This document shows positions 55,389 through 64,000 of a stretch of DNA of 64,000 nucleotides, piece after piece. Numbering within the stretch: position 1 is the stretch's first letter; each line of letters begins with the position of its first letter. Under the pieces are notes generated by a model. The model had not been told where the DNA came from and made no database searches. It saw only the letters and a program-made list of their open reading frames with translations. The position numbers and the translations under genes are program-made. This DNA comes from Pseudoalteromonas sp. T1lg23B (GTDB taxonomy: Bacteria; Pseudomonadota; Gammaproteobacteria; Enterobacterales; Alteromonadaceae): assembly GCF_002964665.1 (NCBI RefSeq), contig NZ_PQBZ01000013.1, positions 62,001 to 126,000 of the forward strand. The letters are read 5' to 3'.

Positions 55389-56348
55389 CTAGATAATTAT
55401 GTAGTACATATAGCCAATAAATGCTGCGAGTAAAAGGCCACCTTCAAAGCGATTAATGCGACGCGTTCCAGTAAAACTCTGACTCATGAATACTAATGCT
55501 AAAGTCGCACCAAGCATGATGTAAATATCGCGTCCAGCGATATTGATATCAATATTAGCTGGATTAAGAATCCCTGCGATAGACAATACAGCCAATATAT
55601 TGAATATATTAGAGCCAATAATGTTACCAAGTGCAAGGTCATCCTCTTGCTTTAAAACCCCTGCGATACAAGCTGCGAGCTCTGGTAAACTGGTACCTAT
55701 GGCAATAATTGTCAGGCCTATTAATAGGTCACTCATGCCAAAATATTTTGCAATATCAACGGCCGCATCAACTAAATATCCAGAGCTGACAGGTAACAGT
55801 ACCATACCGATGATTAACCAAAACAAAGCTTTTTTAGTAGGGACGTTGTCGGGTACTTCGTCGCAGGCTTCATTGATTAGAGGGTCATTAGTGTTGCCGC
55901 TTTTCTTAGTGATGACTATCAATGCCACTAAAAATGCGATGAACCCTACCAGTAAGGCAGTGCCTTCAAAAAGACTAAAGTGATCATCGCTAACAATAAA
56001 CCATGCAGCAAGAGATACGAGTACGAGCAAAGGCATTTCTCGTTTCAATATGCCTGAACTTACTGATAAAGGGCGAAGCAATGCGGTGATACCGAGCACT
56101 AATAAAATATTCGCAATATTTGAACCCACCGCATTACCAACCGCAGTGTCGGTTTTATCTGCCAATGCAGCTTGCGCTGCGACCATCATCTCAGGTGCCG
56201 ATGAACCCATCGCTACGATGGTAAGGCCGACTATCAGTGTGGGAACACCGAAATTGCGCGCGAGCGCCGCAGCACCAAAAACGAAGCGGTCAGCGCTCCA
56301 TACTAATGCTACAAATCCGAGAATCAGAATGACAAAAGATAAAACCAT
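55389..56348 (-). CDS. CaxA/YrbG sodium-calcium exchanger family protein
   Basis: I chose ATG 56348 (319 residues, MVLSFVILILGFVAL), which puts the first helix at the N-terminus as in YrbG; an upstream ATG at 56387 adds 13 polar residues. About ten helices and both alpha repeats are present: GSSAPEMMVA / AVGNAVGSNIANI and GTSLPELAA / ALGNIIGSNIFNI. It is the first gene of the kdsD-lpt group and divergent from mlaF; the 182 bases between them should carry both promoters. Confidence 0.92.
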   Translation of the reverse strand: MVLSFVILILGFVALVWSADRFVFGAAALARNFGVPTLIVGLTIVAMGSSAPEMMVAAQAALADKTDTAVGNAVGSNIANILLVLGITALLRPLSVSSGILKREMPLLVLVSLAAWFIVSDDHFSLFEGTALLVGFIAFLVALIVITKKSGNTNDPLINEACDEVPDNVPTKKALFWLIIGMVLLPVSSGYLVDAAVDIAKYFGMSDLLIGLTIIAIGTSLPELAACIAGVLKQEDDLALGNIIGSNIFNILAVLSIAGILNPANIDINIAGRDIYIMLGATLALVFMSQSFTGTRRINRFEGGLLLAAFIGYMYYIII

Positions 56349-56530
56349 AAAAAAGCGAAGCCGATTGATTAAGTTACAATGGCGCAAATAGTAACAAATG
56401 CCCTCGCAAAAGTATAAGTAAAAGAGGCGATTTGATTGCCTATTTTAGGCGTATTCAGGTTTGAGTCAGACATTTTATATTACAAAAAATTACGAAAACT
56501 TTTTTCCTTCACAGAGCAAAAAATCGTATC

Positions 56531-57373
56531 ATGGCGCCATTAGTAAAAGTAGATGTGGAGAGCGGCTTGTCGCAAGCAATTGTAGAAATCAAGGATGTGA
56601 CGTTCACGCGAGGTGATAGGACCATCTATAAAAACATGAGTTTCTCCGTACCCAAAGGAAAGATAACCGCCATAATGGGCCCAAGTGGTATCGGAAAAAC
56701 AACGATGTTACGTCTGATTGGTGGACAATTAAAGCCAGATCAAGGGGATATTTTATTCGAAGGCAAAAGTATTCCCAGCATGTCACGCAAAACCTTGTAC
56801 GACACAAGAACGAAAATGAGCATGCTATTTCAAAGTGGCGCACTTTTTACCGACATGTCGGTGTTTGATAACATTGCTTTTCCGTTACGTGAGCATACTC
56901 AGTTAAGTGAGGATCTCATTCGTCTTGTGGTACTTATGAAGCTACAGGCTGTTGGCTTACGTGGAGCGAAAGACTTAATGCCTTCAGAATTGTCTGGCGG
57001 AATGGCAAGGCGTGCTGCTTTGGCTCGTGCAATCGCACTGGACCCAGAACTTATCATGTATGATGAGCCTTTCGCTGGACAGGACCCAATTTCGATGGGC
57101 GTGTTAGTGAAACTGATCAAGTCACTTAATGAAGTCTTGGGGCTTTCATCTCTTATTGTAACGCATGATGTTAATGAGGTATTGAGCATTGCCGATCATG
57201 TGGTGATTATCGCAGAGCAAGGAGTCATAGGCAGTGGCACACCTGAGCAAATGCAGGAACACGAATCTCCATTAGTGCAGCAGTTTTTGCAAGGTCTTTC
57301 AGATGGTCCTGTGCCTTTCCACTATAAGGCACAAGGCTATGAAGAAGAGCTATTATCGGGGAGTAAGCAGTGA
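56531..57373 (+). CDS. mlaF: Mla phospholipid transporter ATPase MlaF
   Basis: 280 residues. Walker [10 protein letters not shown], signature [15 protein letters not shown] and Walker [13 protein letters not shown]. It energises the MlaFEDB complex that moves phospholipids between the membranes. It overlaps mlaE by four bases. Confidence 0.97.
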   Translation: MAPLVKVDVESGLSQAIVEIKDVTFTRGDRTIYKNMSFSVPKGKITAIMGPSGIGKTTMLRLIGGQLKPDQGDILFEGKSIPSMSRKTLYDTRTKMSMLFQSGALFTDMSVFDNIAFPLREHTQLSEDLIRLVVLMKLQAVGLRGAKDLMPSELSGGMARRAALARAIALDPELIMYDEPFAGQDPISMGVLVKLIKSLNEVLGLSSLIVTHDVNEVLSIADHVVIIAEQGVIGSGTPEQMQEHESPLVQQFLQGLSDGPVPFHYKAQGYEEELLSGSKQ

Positions 57374-58149
57374 TAGATTTTTTTCAAGCGATTGGCCATA
57401 AAACACTTAGTCGATTTGCTTCGTTGGGACGAGCAACACAGATGTTGATCGGGGCTTTAGTCAGAGTCCCAAATCTGCGCAAGGGACCAGCTTTACTGGT
57501 GCGTCAACTGTATATGGTCGGACACCAGTCGCTATTGATTATCATGGTCTCCGGTCTGTTTATTGGTATGGTTTTAGCGTTACAAGGCTATACCGTATTG
57601 GTTGGTTATGGTGCAGAGGACAGTTTAGGGCCATTAGTAGCACTGAGTTTGTTACGTGAGTTAGGGCCTGTTGTTACGGCATTGTTGTTTGCAGGGCGTG
57701 CAGGTAGTGCGTTAACCGCTGAAATTGGCTTGATGAAAGCAACCGAGCAGCTATCCAGTTTAGAAATGATGGCCATTGATCCACTGCGTCGTGTGATCTC
57801 ACCTCGATTTTGGGCTGGTTTCATCAGTATGCCGTTACTGGCATTGATTTTTTCTGCGGTAGCCATTCTTGGCGCGCATTTGGTGGGCGTTGATTGGCTG
57901 GGTGTTGATTCAGGCAGTTTTTGGTCAATTATGCAGTCTCAAGTTTCTTTCGAAAAAGATATATTAAATGGCATGATCAAAAGCTTTGTATTTGCACTGA
58001 TCGTGACATGGATAGCGTTGTATAAAGGCTACGATTGTATCCCTACCTCTGAGGGGATAAGCAAGGCTACAACCGAGACAGTGGTCCATTCTTCATTGGC
58101 AGTATTAGGGTTTGACTTCTTACTAACTGCTGTGATGTTTACAGGTTAA
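57370..58149 (+). CDS. mlaE: Mla permease MlaE
   Basis: 259 residues with about five membrane helices and the MlaE signature '[25 protein letters not shown]'. It is the inner-membrane core of the complex. Confidence 0.97.
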   Translation: MIDFFQAIGHKTLSRFASLGRATQMLIGALVRVPNLRKGPALLVRQLYMVGHQSLLIIMVSGLFIGMVLALQGYTVLVGYGAEDSLGPLVALSLLRELGPVVTALLFAGRAGSALTAEIGLMKATEQLSSLEMMAIDPLRRVISPRFWAGFISMPLLALIFSAVAILGAHLVGVDWLGVDSGSFWSIMQSQVSFEKDILNGMIKSFVFALIVTWIALYKGYDCIPTSEGISKATTETVVHSSLAVLGFDFLLTAVMFTG

Positions 58150-58165
58150 AAGGTTTTAAAAACAA

Positions 58166-58711
58166 ATGAATACACGGAAAATAGAAATATTAGTTGGCTT
58201 ATTTGTCGCTTTGGGCGTTGCAGCTTTTGCGGTACTGGCATTAAAAGTTGCGAACTCAGGTATTAGCGGCAATGGCGAAACTTACACCTTAAACGCTAAG
58301 TTTGAAAATATAGGATCATTGAAAACTCGAGCGCCAATCAAAGTCGGTGGAGTTGTAATTGGTCGTGTGGAAGGGATAAGTATCCATCCTCGCGAGTTTG
58401 TGCCTGTGGTCGCAATGAGCATAGATGCGAACTACGAATGTCAGTTCTCAGATACCTCTTCCGTGTCTATTCTTACTTCTGGGATTTTAGGTGAACAATA
58501 CCTTGGTATCTCTCCAGTTATTGCTTCTGACTCTGCAAAACAAACTTGCTTGGGTAATGAAGTAACTTCAAATAGCGACTCAGAACTGGATGATCTCTTT
58601 GGTGTTGAGAGTAAGGCGCTTAAAGATGGTGATTTGATCACGGATACCAAGTCAGCATTAGTATTAGAAGAGTTAATCGGACAGTTTTTATTTAATCAAG
58701 GTAGCGAATAA
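58166..58711 (+). CDS. mlaD: Mla MCE protein MlaD
   Basis: 181 residues. One N-terminal helix (~7-26) and one MCE domain ('YTLNAKFENIGSLKTRAPIKVGGVVIGRV'). It forms the hexameric ring anchored in the inner membrane. It shares one base with mlaC. Confidence 0.96.
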   Translation: MNTRKIEILVGLFVALGVAAFAVLALKVANSGISGNGETYTLNAKFENIGSLKTRAPIKVGGVVIGRVEGISIHPREFVPVVAMSIDANYECQFSDTSSVSILTSGILGEQYLGISPVIASDSAKQTCLGNEVTSNSDSELDDLFGVESKALKDGDLITDTKSALVLEELIGQFLFNQGSE

Positions 58712-59394
58712 TGGGTGCGATGGTAAGAGTCTTTTTCGTTGCTGCATTAATGATTTGCAGCAGTACGACTTATGCAAATGATGCGGTGAACTTACAGGAT
58801 CCGTACGAAATGGTTCAACAAGTTGCGGACAATACATTTAAGCGTATTACAAAAGACCAAGCGATTATACTGCAAGATAAAGAACACCTGCGCTTGATTG
58901 TCGAACAAGAGCTGCTGCCTTATATCGACTACAAGTATGCTGCGTACAGAGTACTGGGTAGCTATATCCAAAAGGTGAGAAATATCCAAGATAAAGAAGA
59001 GAAAGCTCAAGCAGTTCAGCATATTAAGCAGTTTATTGAAGTATTCAAAAACTACCTAGTGGCGACCTATGCTGGAGTATTCACTCAGTACACAAATCAA
59101 CAGGTTGAGTTTGGCACCTCGAGAGAGTTCGAAGACGAGCAAGTAGCCATTGTGAAAACCAAAATTGTTGAAGCGGGTAAACCCGATATTAAAATCGATT
59201 TTAAAGTGCGTAGGGGCTCAAATAATGAGTGGCGCGCATATGATATGATGGCAGAAGGTATTAGTTTATTGGATGCCAAACAGACCGAGCTACATGGTAT
59301 TTTACGCCAACAAGGCATCGAACATGTGATTGACCTCCTCGACAAGAAAAGCCGTTTACCTGTTCAGTTCAGGGGGGATGATGGCAGCAAATAA
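58711..59394 (+). CDS. mlaC: Mla periplasmic lipid carrier MlaC
   Basis: 227 residues, signal peptide ending TTYAN near residue 23, then the MlaC domain ('LLPYIDYKYAAYRVLG', 'KVRRGSNNEWRAYDMMAEGISL'). It shuttles phospholipid between MlaA and MlaD. It overlaps mlaB by 14 bases. Confidence 0.96.
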   Translation: MGAMVRVFFVAALMICSSTTYANDAVNLQDPYEMVQQVADNTFKRITKDQAIILQDKEHLRLIVEQELLPYIDYKYAAYRVLGSYIQKVRNIQDKEEKAQAVQHIKQFIEVFKNYLVATYAGVFTQYTNQQVEFGTSREFEDEQVAIVKTKIVEAGKPDIKIDFKVRRGSNNEWRAYDMMAEGISLLDAKQTELHGILRQQGIEHVIDLLDKKSRLPVQFRGDDGSK

Positions 59395-59680
59395 AGTAGA
59401 GTTTGTGAAGCTTGATGATGAACTTGTCCGTATTTGTGGTGAATTAACTAGAAATAGCCTAGTGAATGAACGCCTTCTTAACCAGCAGGTAGAAAATGTT
59501 CAGTCAGTACGTTATTTTGACCTTTCTGAGGTCTCTAGGGTTGACACGGCGGGTTTAGCTTGGTTAATTCACTCCCTAGGTAAATTACAGAGTCAAGGTA
59601 AACGCCTTGAGCTTAAAAATGTGCCCGAGCAGCTCCATAATTTAATGGCGTTAGGTCAGGTATCAAACTTATTTGAGTGA
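59381..59680 (+). CDS. mlaB: Mla STAS-domain protein MlaB
   Basis: 99 residues. The ATG at 59381 lies behind an AGG-G-rich site; in-frame ATGs at 59378 and 59330 also exist. STAS fold with '[20 protein letters not shown]' around the conserved DTAG motif. It binds and regulates MlaF. Confidence 0.92.
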   Translation: MAANKVEFVKLDDELVRICGELTRNSLVNERLLNQQVENVQSVRYFDLSEVSRVDTAGLAWLIHSLGKLQSQGKRLELKNVPEQLHNLMALGQVSNLFE

Positions 59681-59685
59681 GTCTA

Positions 59686-61213
<1,528 letters not shown>

Positions 61214-61242
61214 TTGCTTACGTAAGGCTTAAAAACAAAAAA

Positions 61243-61266
61243 AGCGAGCAAAGGCTCGCTTTTTTG
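61243..61266 (+). terminator. Rho-independent terminator after murA
   Basis: AGCGAGC, loop AAAG, GCTCGCT, followed by TTTTTTG, with an A-run in front. The symmetry makes it suitable for both murA and the convergent degS. Confidence 0.92.
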
Positions 61267-61282
61267 CTGCTATAAGTCATGT

Positions 61283-62368
61283 TTAATTTGCTCGAGTCTC
61301 GAGCTCTGCAACAACGAGGGTGAAGGTGCGCAATTCATCGCCGCGATAAACTTGAAATTCAAGGCGTGTGCCTGGGCGAGTATTGCCGATAAATTTAAGT
61401 GTTTTTTGAGGATTAGTAACAGGCTCCCCCGCAACTTTGACAATAATATCATTTTCTTGCATCCCTGCTTGCCATGCAGGGCCAAGAGGGTCTAAATCAC
61501 TTACTCTGAGGCCTACAATGCGTGTGTAGAGGTCGGTGACTTCTTTACCTGTACTGTCCACAGCAGCGCCTCTGAAACCTAGATATCCTCTGACTACACG
61601 GCCGTCAAGAATTAGCTTCTGCATCACTTCTTTTGCGAGCTTATAAGGAACGGCGAACGAAATACCTTGAATATCTATGTTGTAGCGTGTGCGAAATTGT
61701 GCCGAGGTGATCCCGACGAGTACGCCGTTAGAATTCACTAAAGCACCACCAGAATTACCTACGTTCACCGCTGCGTCCATTTGCAATAAATTATTATAGG
61801 GACTGTCAGTAAGTGTTTGCTTACCAGTGGCACTGATCACCCCTTGCGTAATAGTCTGTCCTAAGTTGAGTGGGTTGCCAATTGCCAGCACCACATCACC
61901 GACACGGGGGACAAAGTTATCATCAATGGGGATGACTGGAAGATGTTGTGCATCTATTTTCAGTAAGGCTAAGTCAGTGATGGTATCAAAGCCAATGACC
62001 TGTACATCATCGAAGCGACGTCCATCGGTTAGAATCACCATGATTTGATCAGCGTCGTTCACCACGTGATAGTTGGTCAATATGTAGCCGTCATGAGACA
62101 TCAGTACACCAGAGCCTAGCTCTTGAGTGGTATTGGCTCTCATATAACGAGGTACAGAAGAAATACTTTCTGAAAAGATAGTGACCACAGCAGGCGAAGC
62201 TTTAGCAACAGCATCAGCAAAGCTCATATGGCTGCTGGAGTAGTGGCCAGTAACGTTTAATTTGGGAAGGAGCGCATTTTTTAGGTTAGGAGAAAACCAA
62301 ATAATGACGAATGCAATGCAAAGTCCTATCAATATAGGAGGCAGAAAAAAACGGATAAATTTTAACAC
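61283..62368 (-). CDS. degS: Inner-membrane serine protease DegS
   Basis: I chose GTG 62368 (361 residues, VLKFIRFFLPPILIG), because the upstream ATG at 62428 lies inside the degQ terminator hairpin and adds residues unlike any DegS. One N-terminal membrane helix is followed by a trypsin-like domain with His101, Asp132 and Ser206 (GNSGG) and a single PDZ domain (~255-350). DegS senses misfolded outer-membrane proteins and makes the first cut in the anti-sigma factor RseA. It has one PDZ domain, unlike degQ with two. Confidence 0.9.
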   Translation of the reverse strand: MLKFIRFFLPPILIGLCIAFVIIWFSPNLKNALLPKLNVTGHYSSSHMSFADAVAKASPAVVTIFSESISSVPRYMRANTTQELGSGVLMSHDGYILTNYHVVNDADQIMVILTDGRRFDDVQVIGFDTITDLALLKIDAQHLPVIPIDDNFVPRVGDVVLAIGNPLNLGQTITQGVISATGKQTLTDSPYNNLLQMDAAVNVGNSGGALVNSNGVLVGITSAQFRTRYNIDIQGISFAVPYKLAKEVMQKLILDGRVVRGYLGFRGAAVDSTGKEVTDLYTRIVGLRVSDLDPLGPAWQAGMQENDIIVKVAGEPVTNPQKTLKFIGNTRPGTRLEFQVYRGDELRTFTLVVAELETRAN

Positions 62369-62412
62369 AAGCGCAGTCTTTATGATTTTTAATCGTTTTA
62401 TGATGCACAAAG

Positions 62413-62444
62413 AAAAACACAGCGGCAAGTGCCACTGTGTTTTT
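62413..62444 (-). terminator. Rho-independent terminator between degQ and degS
   Basis: On the - strand AAAAACACAG-x-GGC, loop, GCC-x-CTGTGTTTTT pairs nearly perfectly and ends in a T-run. It begins 16 bases after the degQ stop, so degS probably needs its own promoter or read-through. Confidence 0.88.
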
Positions 62445-62459
62445 CCTGTGATTTATTCA

Positions 62460-63812
62460 TTACTGAATGAGTAAGAACACCGAATCTCGGCCGCGTTTGA
62501 TGCCTAGTACAATGTTGCCTTGAATATCCTCGATAAGATTACTCATATCTCGGATACTATCGACGCGCTTGCGGTTTACTTGCATGATCACGTCACCTTC
62601 TTCTAAACCTACTCTGGCTGCCGGTGAACGTGGCTCTACAGACGTAACAACAACGCCTTTATTACCGTTTCGTTCGCCACTTTCTAATACCGCACCACGC
62701 AGCATTGGATGGACTCTATCAGCAGGAGCCTGTGCTTCACCTTGGCCTTTTAAAGTGACTTCAATGGTGCGTTTCTTACCGTCACGGTAGACGCCTAACT
62801 CGACTGTTCGGCCTTCACCTATGGTGGCTATTTTACTGGCCAATTCAGCAAAGCTGTTGATGCTGTCGCCATTTACGCTGATGATCACATCGTTTGCTAA
62901 TATGCCAGCTTCAGCGGCGGCTGAGTCTTTAATAACTCGCGCAACATAGGCACCTTGTTTGACGTCAAAGCCTTGTGCTTTCGCGATACCAGCATCGAGT
63001 GTGCGACCCTCAATACCCAATGAACCACGGCGAACCTGACCAAATTCTACGATTTGATCAACCAAGTTTTTCATCATATTGGATGGAATCGCGAAACCGA
63101 TGCCGACATTCCCTCCTGATGCGCCTAAAATTGCGGTGTTGATACCTATCAGCTCTCCTCTGAGATTGACCAATGCGCCCCCCGAGTTACCTTGGTTGAT
63201 TGCAGCGTCAGTTTGAATAAAGTCTTCATAACCTTCAATATTCAAACCACTGCGCCCCAGTGCACTTATGATGCCTGAAGTAACGGTGTGGCTTAGACCA
63301 AAAGGGTTACCTATTGCAACTGAAAAGTCACCGACACGTAGTTTGTCTGAATCCGCTAGCTTTATTTCGGTGAGGTTTTCGCCATCAATTTCTAATAGCG
63401 CAATGTCGGACTCTTTATCTGTGCCGACCAACTTGGCTTCAAACTCTCGGCCATCTTCAAGCGTGACAATGATCTTTTCTGCATCAGCGATAACATGGTT
63501 ATTGGTGACCACATACCCTTCATCGGCATTGATGATCACGCCTGAGCCTAAACCACTGAAAGGACGCTTTTGACTGCGAGGCTGTGGGTTTCCAAAAAAG
63601 TAATCAAATGGGTCAACACGACGGCGCACCTCTTTAGCACCAGAAACCTGAATGCTGACAACTCCTGGGGTTACACGCTCCAGCATTGGAGCAAGTGTTG
63701 GCATGGTTTGTCCCTCAACCGCCATAGGTAATTTGGCTAGTGCAGCGTGTGGGCTGAGAAGTAATGAGGTAGATAAAATTGCTGCTGTTAATAACGAGTG
63801 TTTCAATTTCAT
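62460..63812 (-). CDS. degQ: Periplasmic serine endoprotease DegQ/DegP family
   Basis: 450 residues. Signal peptide (MKLKHSLLTAAILSTSLLL...ALA), catalytic His106 (TNNHV), Asp136 (SDIAL) and Ser210 (GNSGG), then two PDZ domains (~255-345 and ~360-445). The short linker between signal peptide and protease core and its place beside degS favour DegQ over DegP. It is a protease and chaperone for misfolded envelope proteins. A sigma-E-like promoter lies ~100 bases upstream. Confidence 0.95.
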   Translation of the reverse strand: MKLKHSLLTAAILSTSLLLSPHAALAKLPMAVEGQTMPTLAPMLERVTPGVVSIQVSGAKEVRRRVDPFDYFFGNPQPRSQKRPFSGLGSGVIINADEGYVVTNNHVIADAEKIIVTLEDGREFEAKLVGTDKESDIALLEIDGENLTEIKLADSDKLRVGDFSVAIGNPFGLSHTVTSGIISALGRSGLNIEGYEDFIQTDAAINQGNSGGALVNLRGELIGINTAILGASGGNVGIGFAIPSNMMKNLVDQIVEFGQVRRGSLGIEGRTLDAGIAKAQGFDVKQGAYVARVIKDSAAAEAGILANDVIISVNGDSINSFAELASKIATIGEGRTVELGVYRDGKKRTIEVTLKGQGEAQAPADRVHPMLRGAVLESGERNGNKGVVVTSVEPRSPAARVGLEEGDVIMQVNRKRVDSIRDMSNLIEDIQGNIVLGIKRGRDSVFLLIQ

Positions 63813-63920
63813 AGTCAGTAAATACTCCGCAAAAAGCGTTAATGCATTGAAAAGGCAGATGCTTTAAGGCAAGCACCCGTTGCCATTTCGCTATTGTAAA
63901 AAACTATATTTACTGACTAT
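63811..63920. repeat. 14-bp perfect inverted repeat flanking the degQ leader
   Basis: ATAGTCAGTAAATA (63811-63824) is the exact reverse complement of TATTTACTGACTAT (63907-63920). One arm covers the degQ start region, the other the putative -10 element. Confidence 0.85.
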
Positions 63921-63938
63921 GGGGTCAAAAAAAAGTTC
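63912..63938 (-). promoter_or_regulatory. Candidate sigma-E (RpoE) promoter of degQ
   Basis: Read on the - strand: GAACTT (63938-63933), 16-base spacer, TCAGT (63916-63912). This matches the RpoE consensus GAACTT-N16-TCTGA with correct spacing. It would start transcription near 63905, giving a ~95-base leader before the degQ ATG at 63812. Confidence 0.6.
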
Positions 63939-64000
63939 ATCAAGAGACTTTTGATTGCTTAATTTCTGAACGCTCCCCTGAAAACAGGCCACTCTCCCCA

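Overview
The window looks like a chromosome segment of a marine gammaproteobacterium, most likely Pseudoalteromonas or a close Alteromonadales relative. The housekeeping gene orders (csrD...mreBCD-maf-rng-yhdP-nit-tldD; caxA-kdsD-lptCAB-rpoN-hpf-ptsN-rapZ-npr-mgtE; mlaFEDCB-ibaG-murA; degQ-degS) are the enterobacterial/Vibrio/Alteromonadales arrangement. The genus is an inference from gene order and protein style; no rRNA is present.

Region 1 (1-28.9 kb, + strand) is the 3' end of a nonribosomal peptide synthetase (NRPS) cluster that enters from the left edge. Three NRPS polypeptides are visible: the end of one (epimerization end, then a complete condensation domain), a second (TubC docking domain, C-lobe-only condensation remnant, A-T-E, C-A-T, C-A-T) and a third (TubC docking domain, C-A-T, C-A-T, thioesterase). 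Five adenylation domains are visible. Their pocket residues read Phe-like, Thr-like, an unusual acidic-looking code (twice, in A3 and A5) and one unassignable code (A4). The second synthetase is split by a one-base frameshift inside its first A domain. Closely spaced or overlapping genes follow: an MFS exporter, a cupin/JmjC-like putative oxygenase with a rearranged metal motif, a periplasmic S12 serine peptidase with four C-terminal membrane helices (ClbP-like layout), and a MacA/MacB-type HlyD-ATPase-permease set. Together they suggest synthesis in the cytosol, transport to the periplasm, peptidase maturation of a prodrug, and efflux by a MacAB-type pump.

Region 2 (28.9-48.8 kb) is core genome. 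It holds csrD (degenerate EAL), a convergent PLP enzyme of the ACC deaminase/D-cysteine desulfhydrase type, a secreted coiled-coil/PEGA/FGE-like protein, mreBCD, maf, rng, yhdP, a nitrilase-family amidase, tldD, a BLUF blue-light receptor gene, darP (yjgA), pmbA (tldE) and mgtE. The MSHA pilus locus that lies between csrD/mshH and mreB in Vibrio is not there.

Region 3 (49-56.4 kb, - strand) is the caxA-kdsD-lptCAB-rpoN-hpf-ptsN-rapZ-npr cluster. kdsC is missing from its usual place, and only a 36-codon ORF fills the gap. Region 4 (56.5-61.2 kb, + strand) is the mla phospholipid transport operon with ibaG and murA. Region 5 (61.3-64 kb, - strand) holds the periplasmic proteases degQ and degS; degQ has a good match to a sigma-E promoter. 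I saw no tRNA, rRNA, CRISPR array, insertion sequence or prophage gene.
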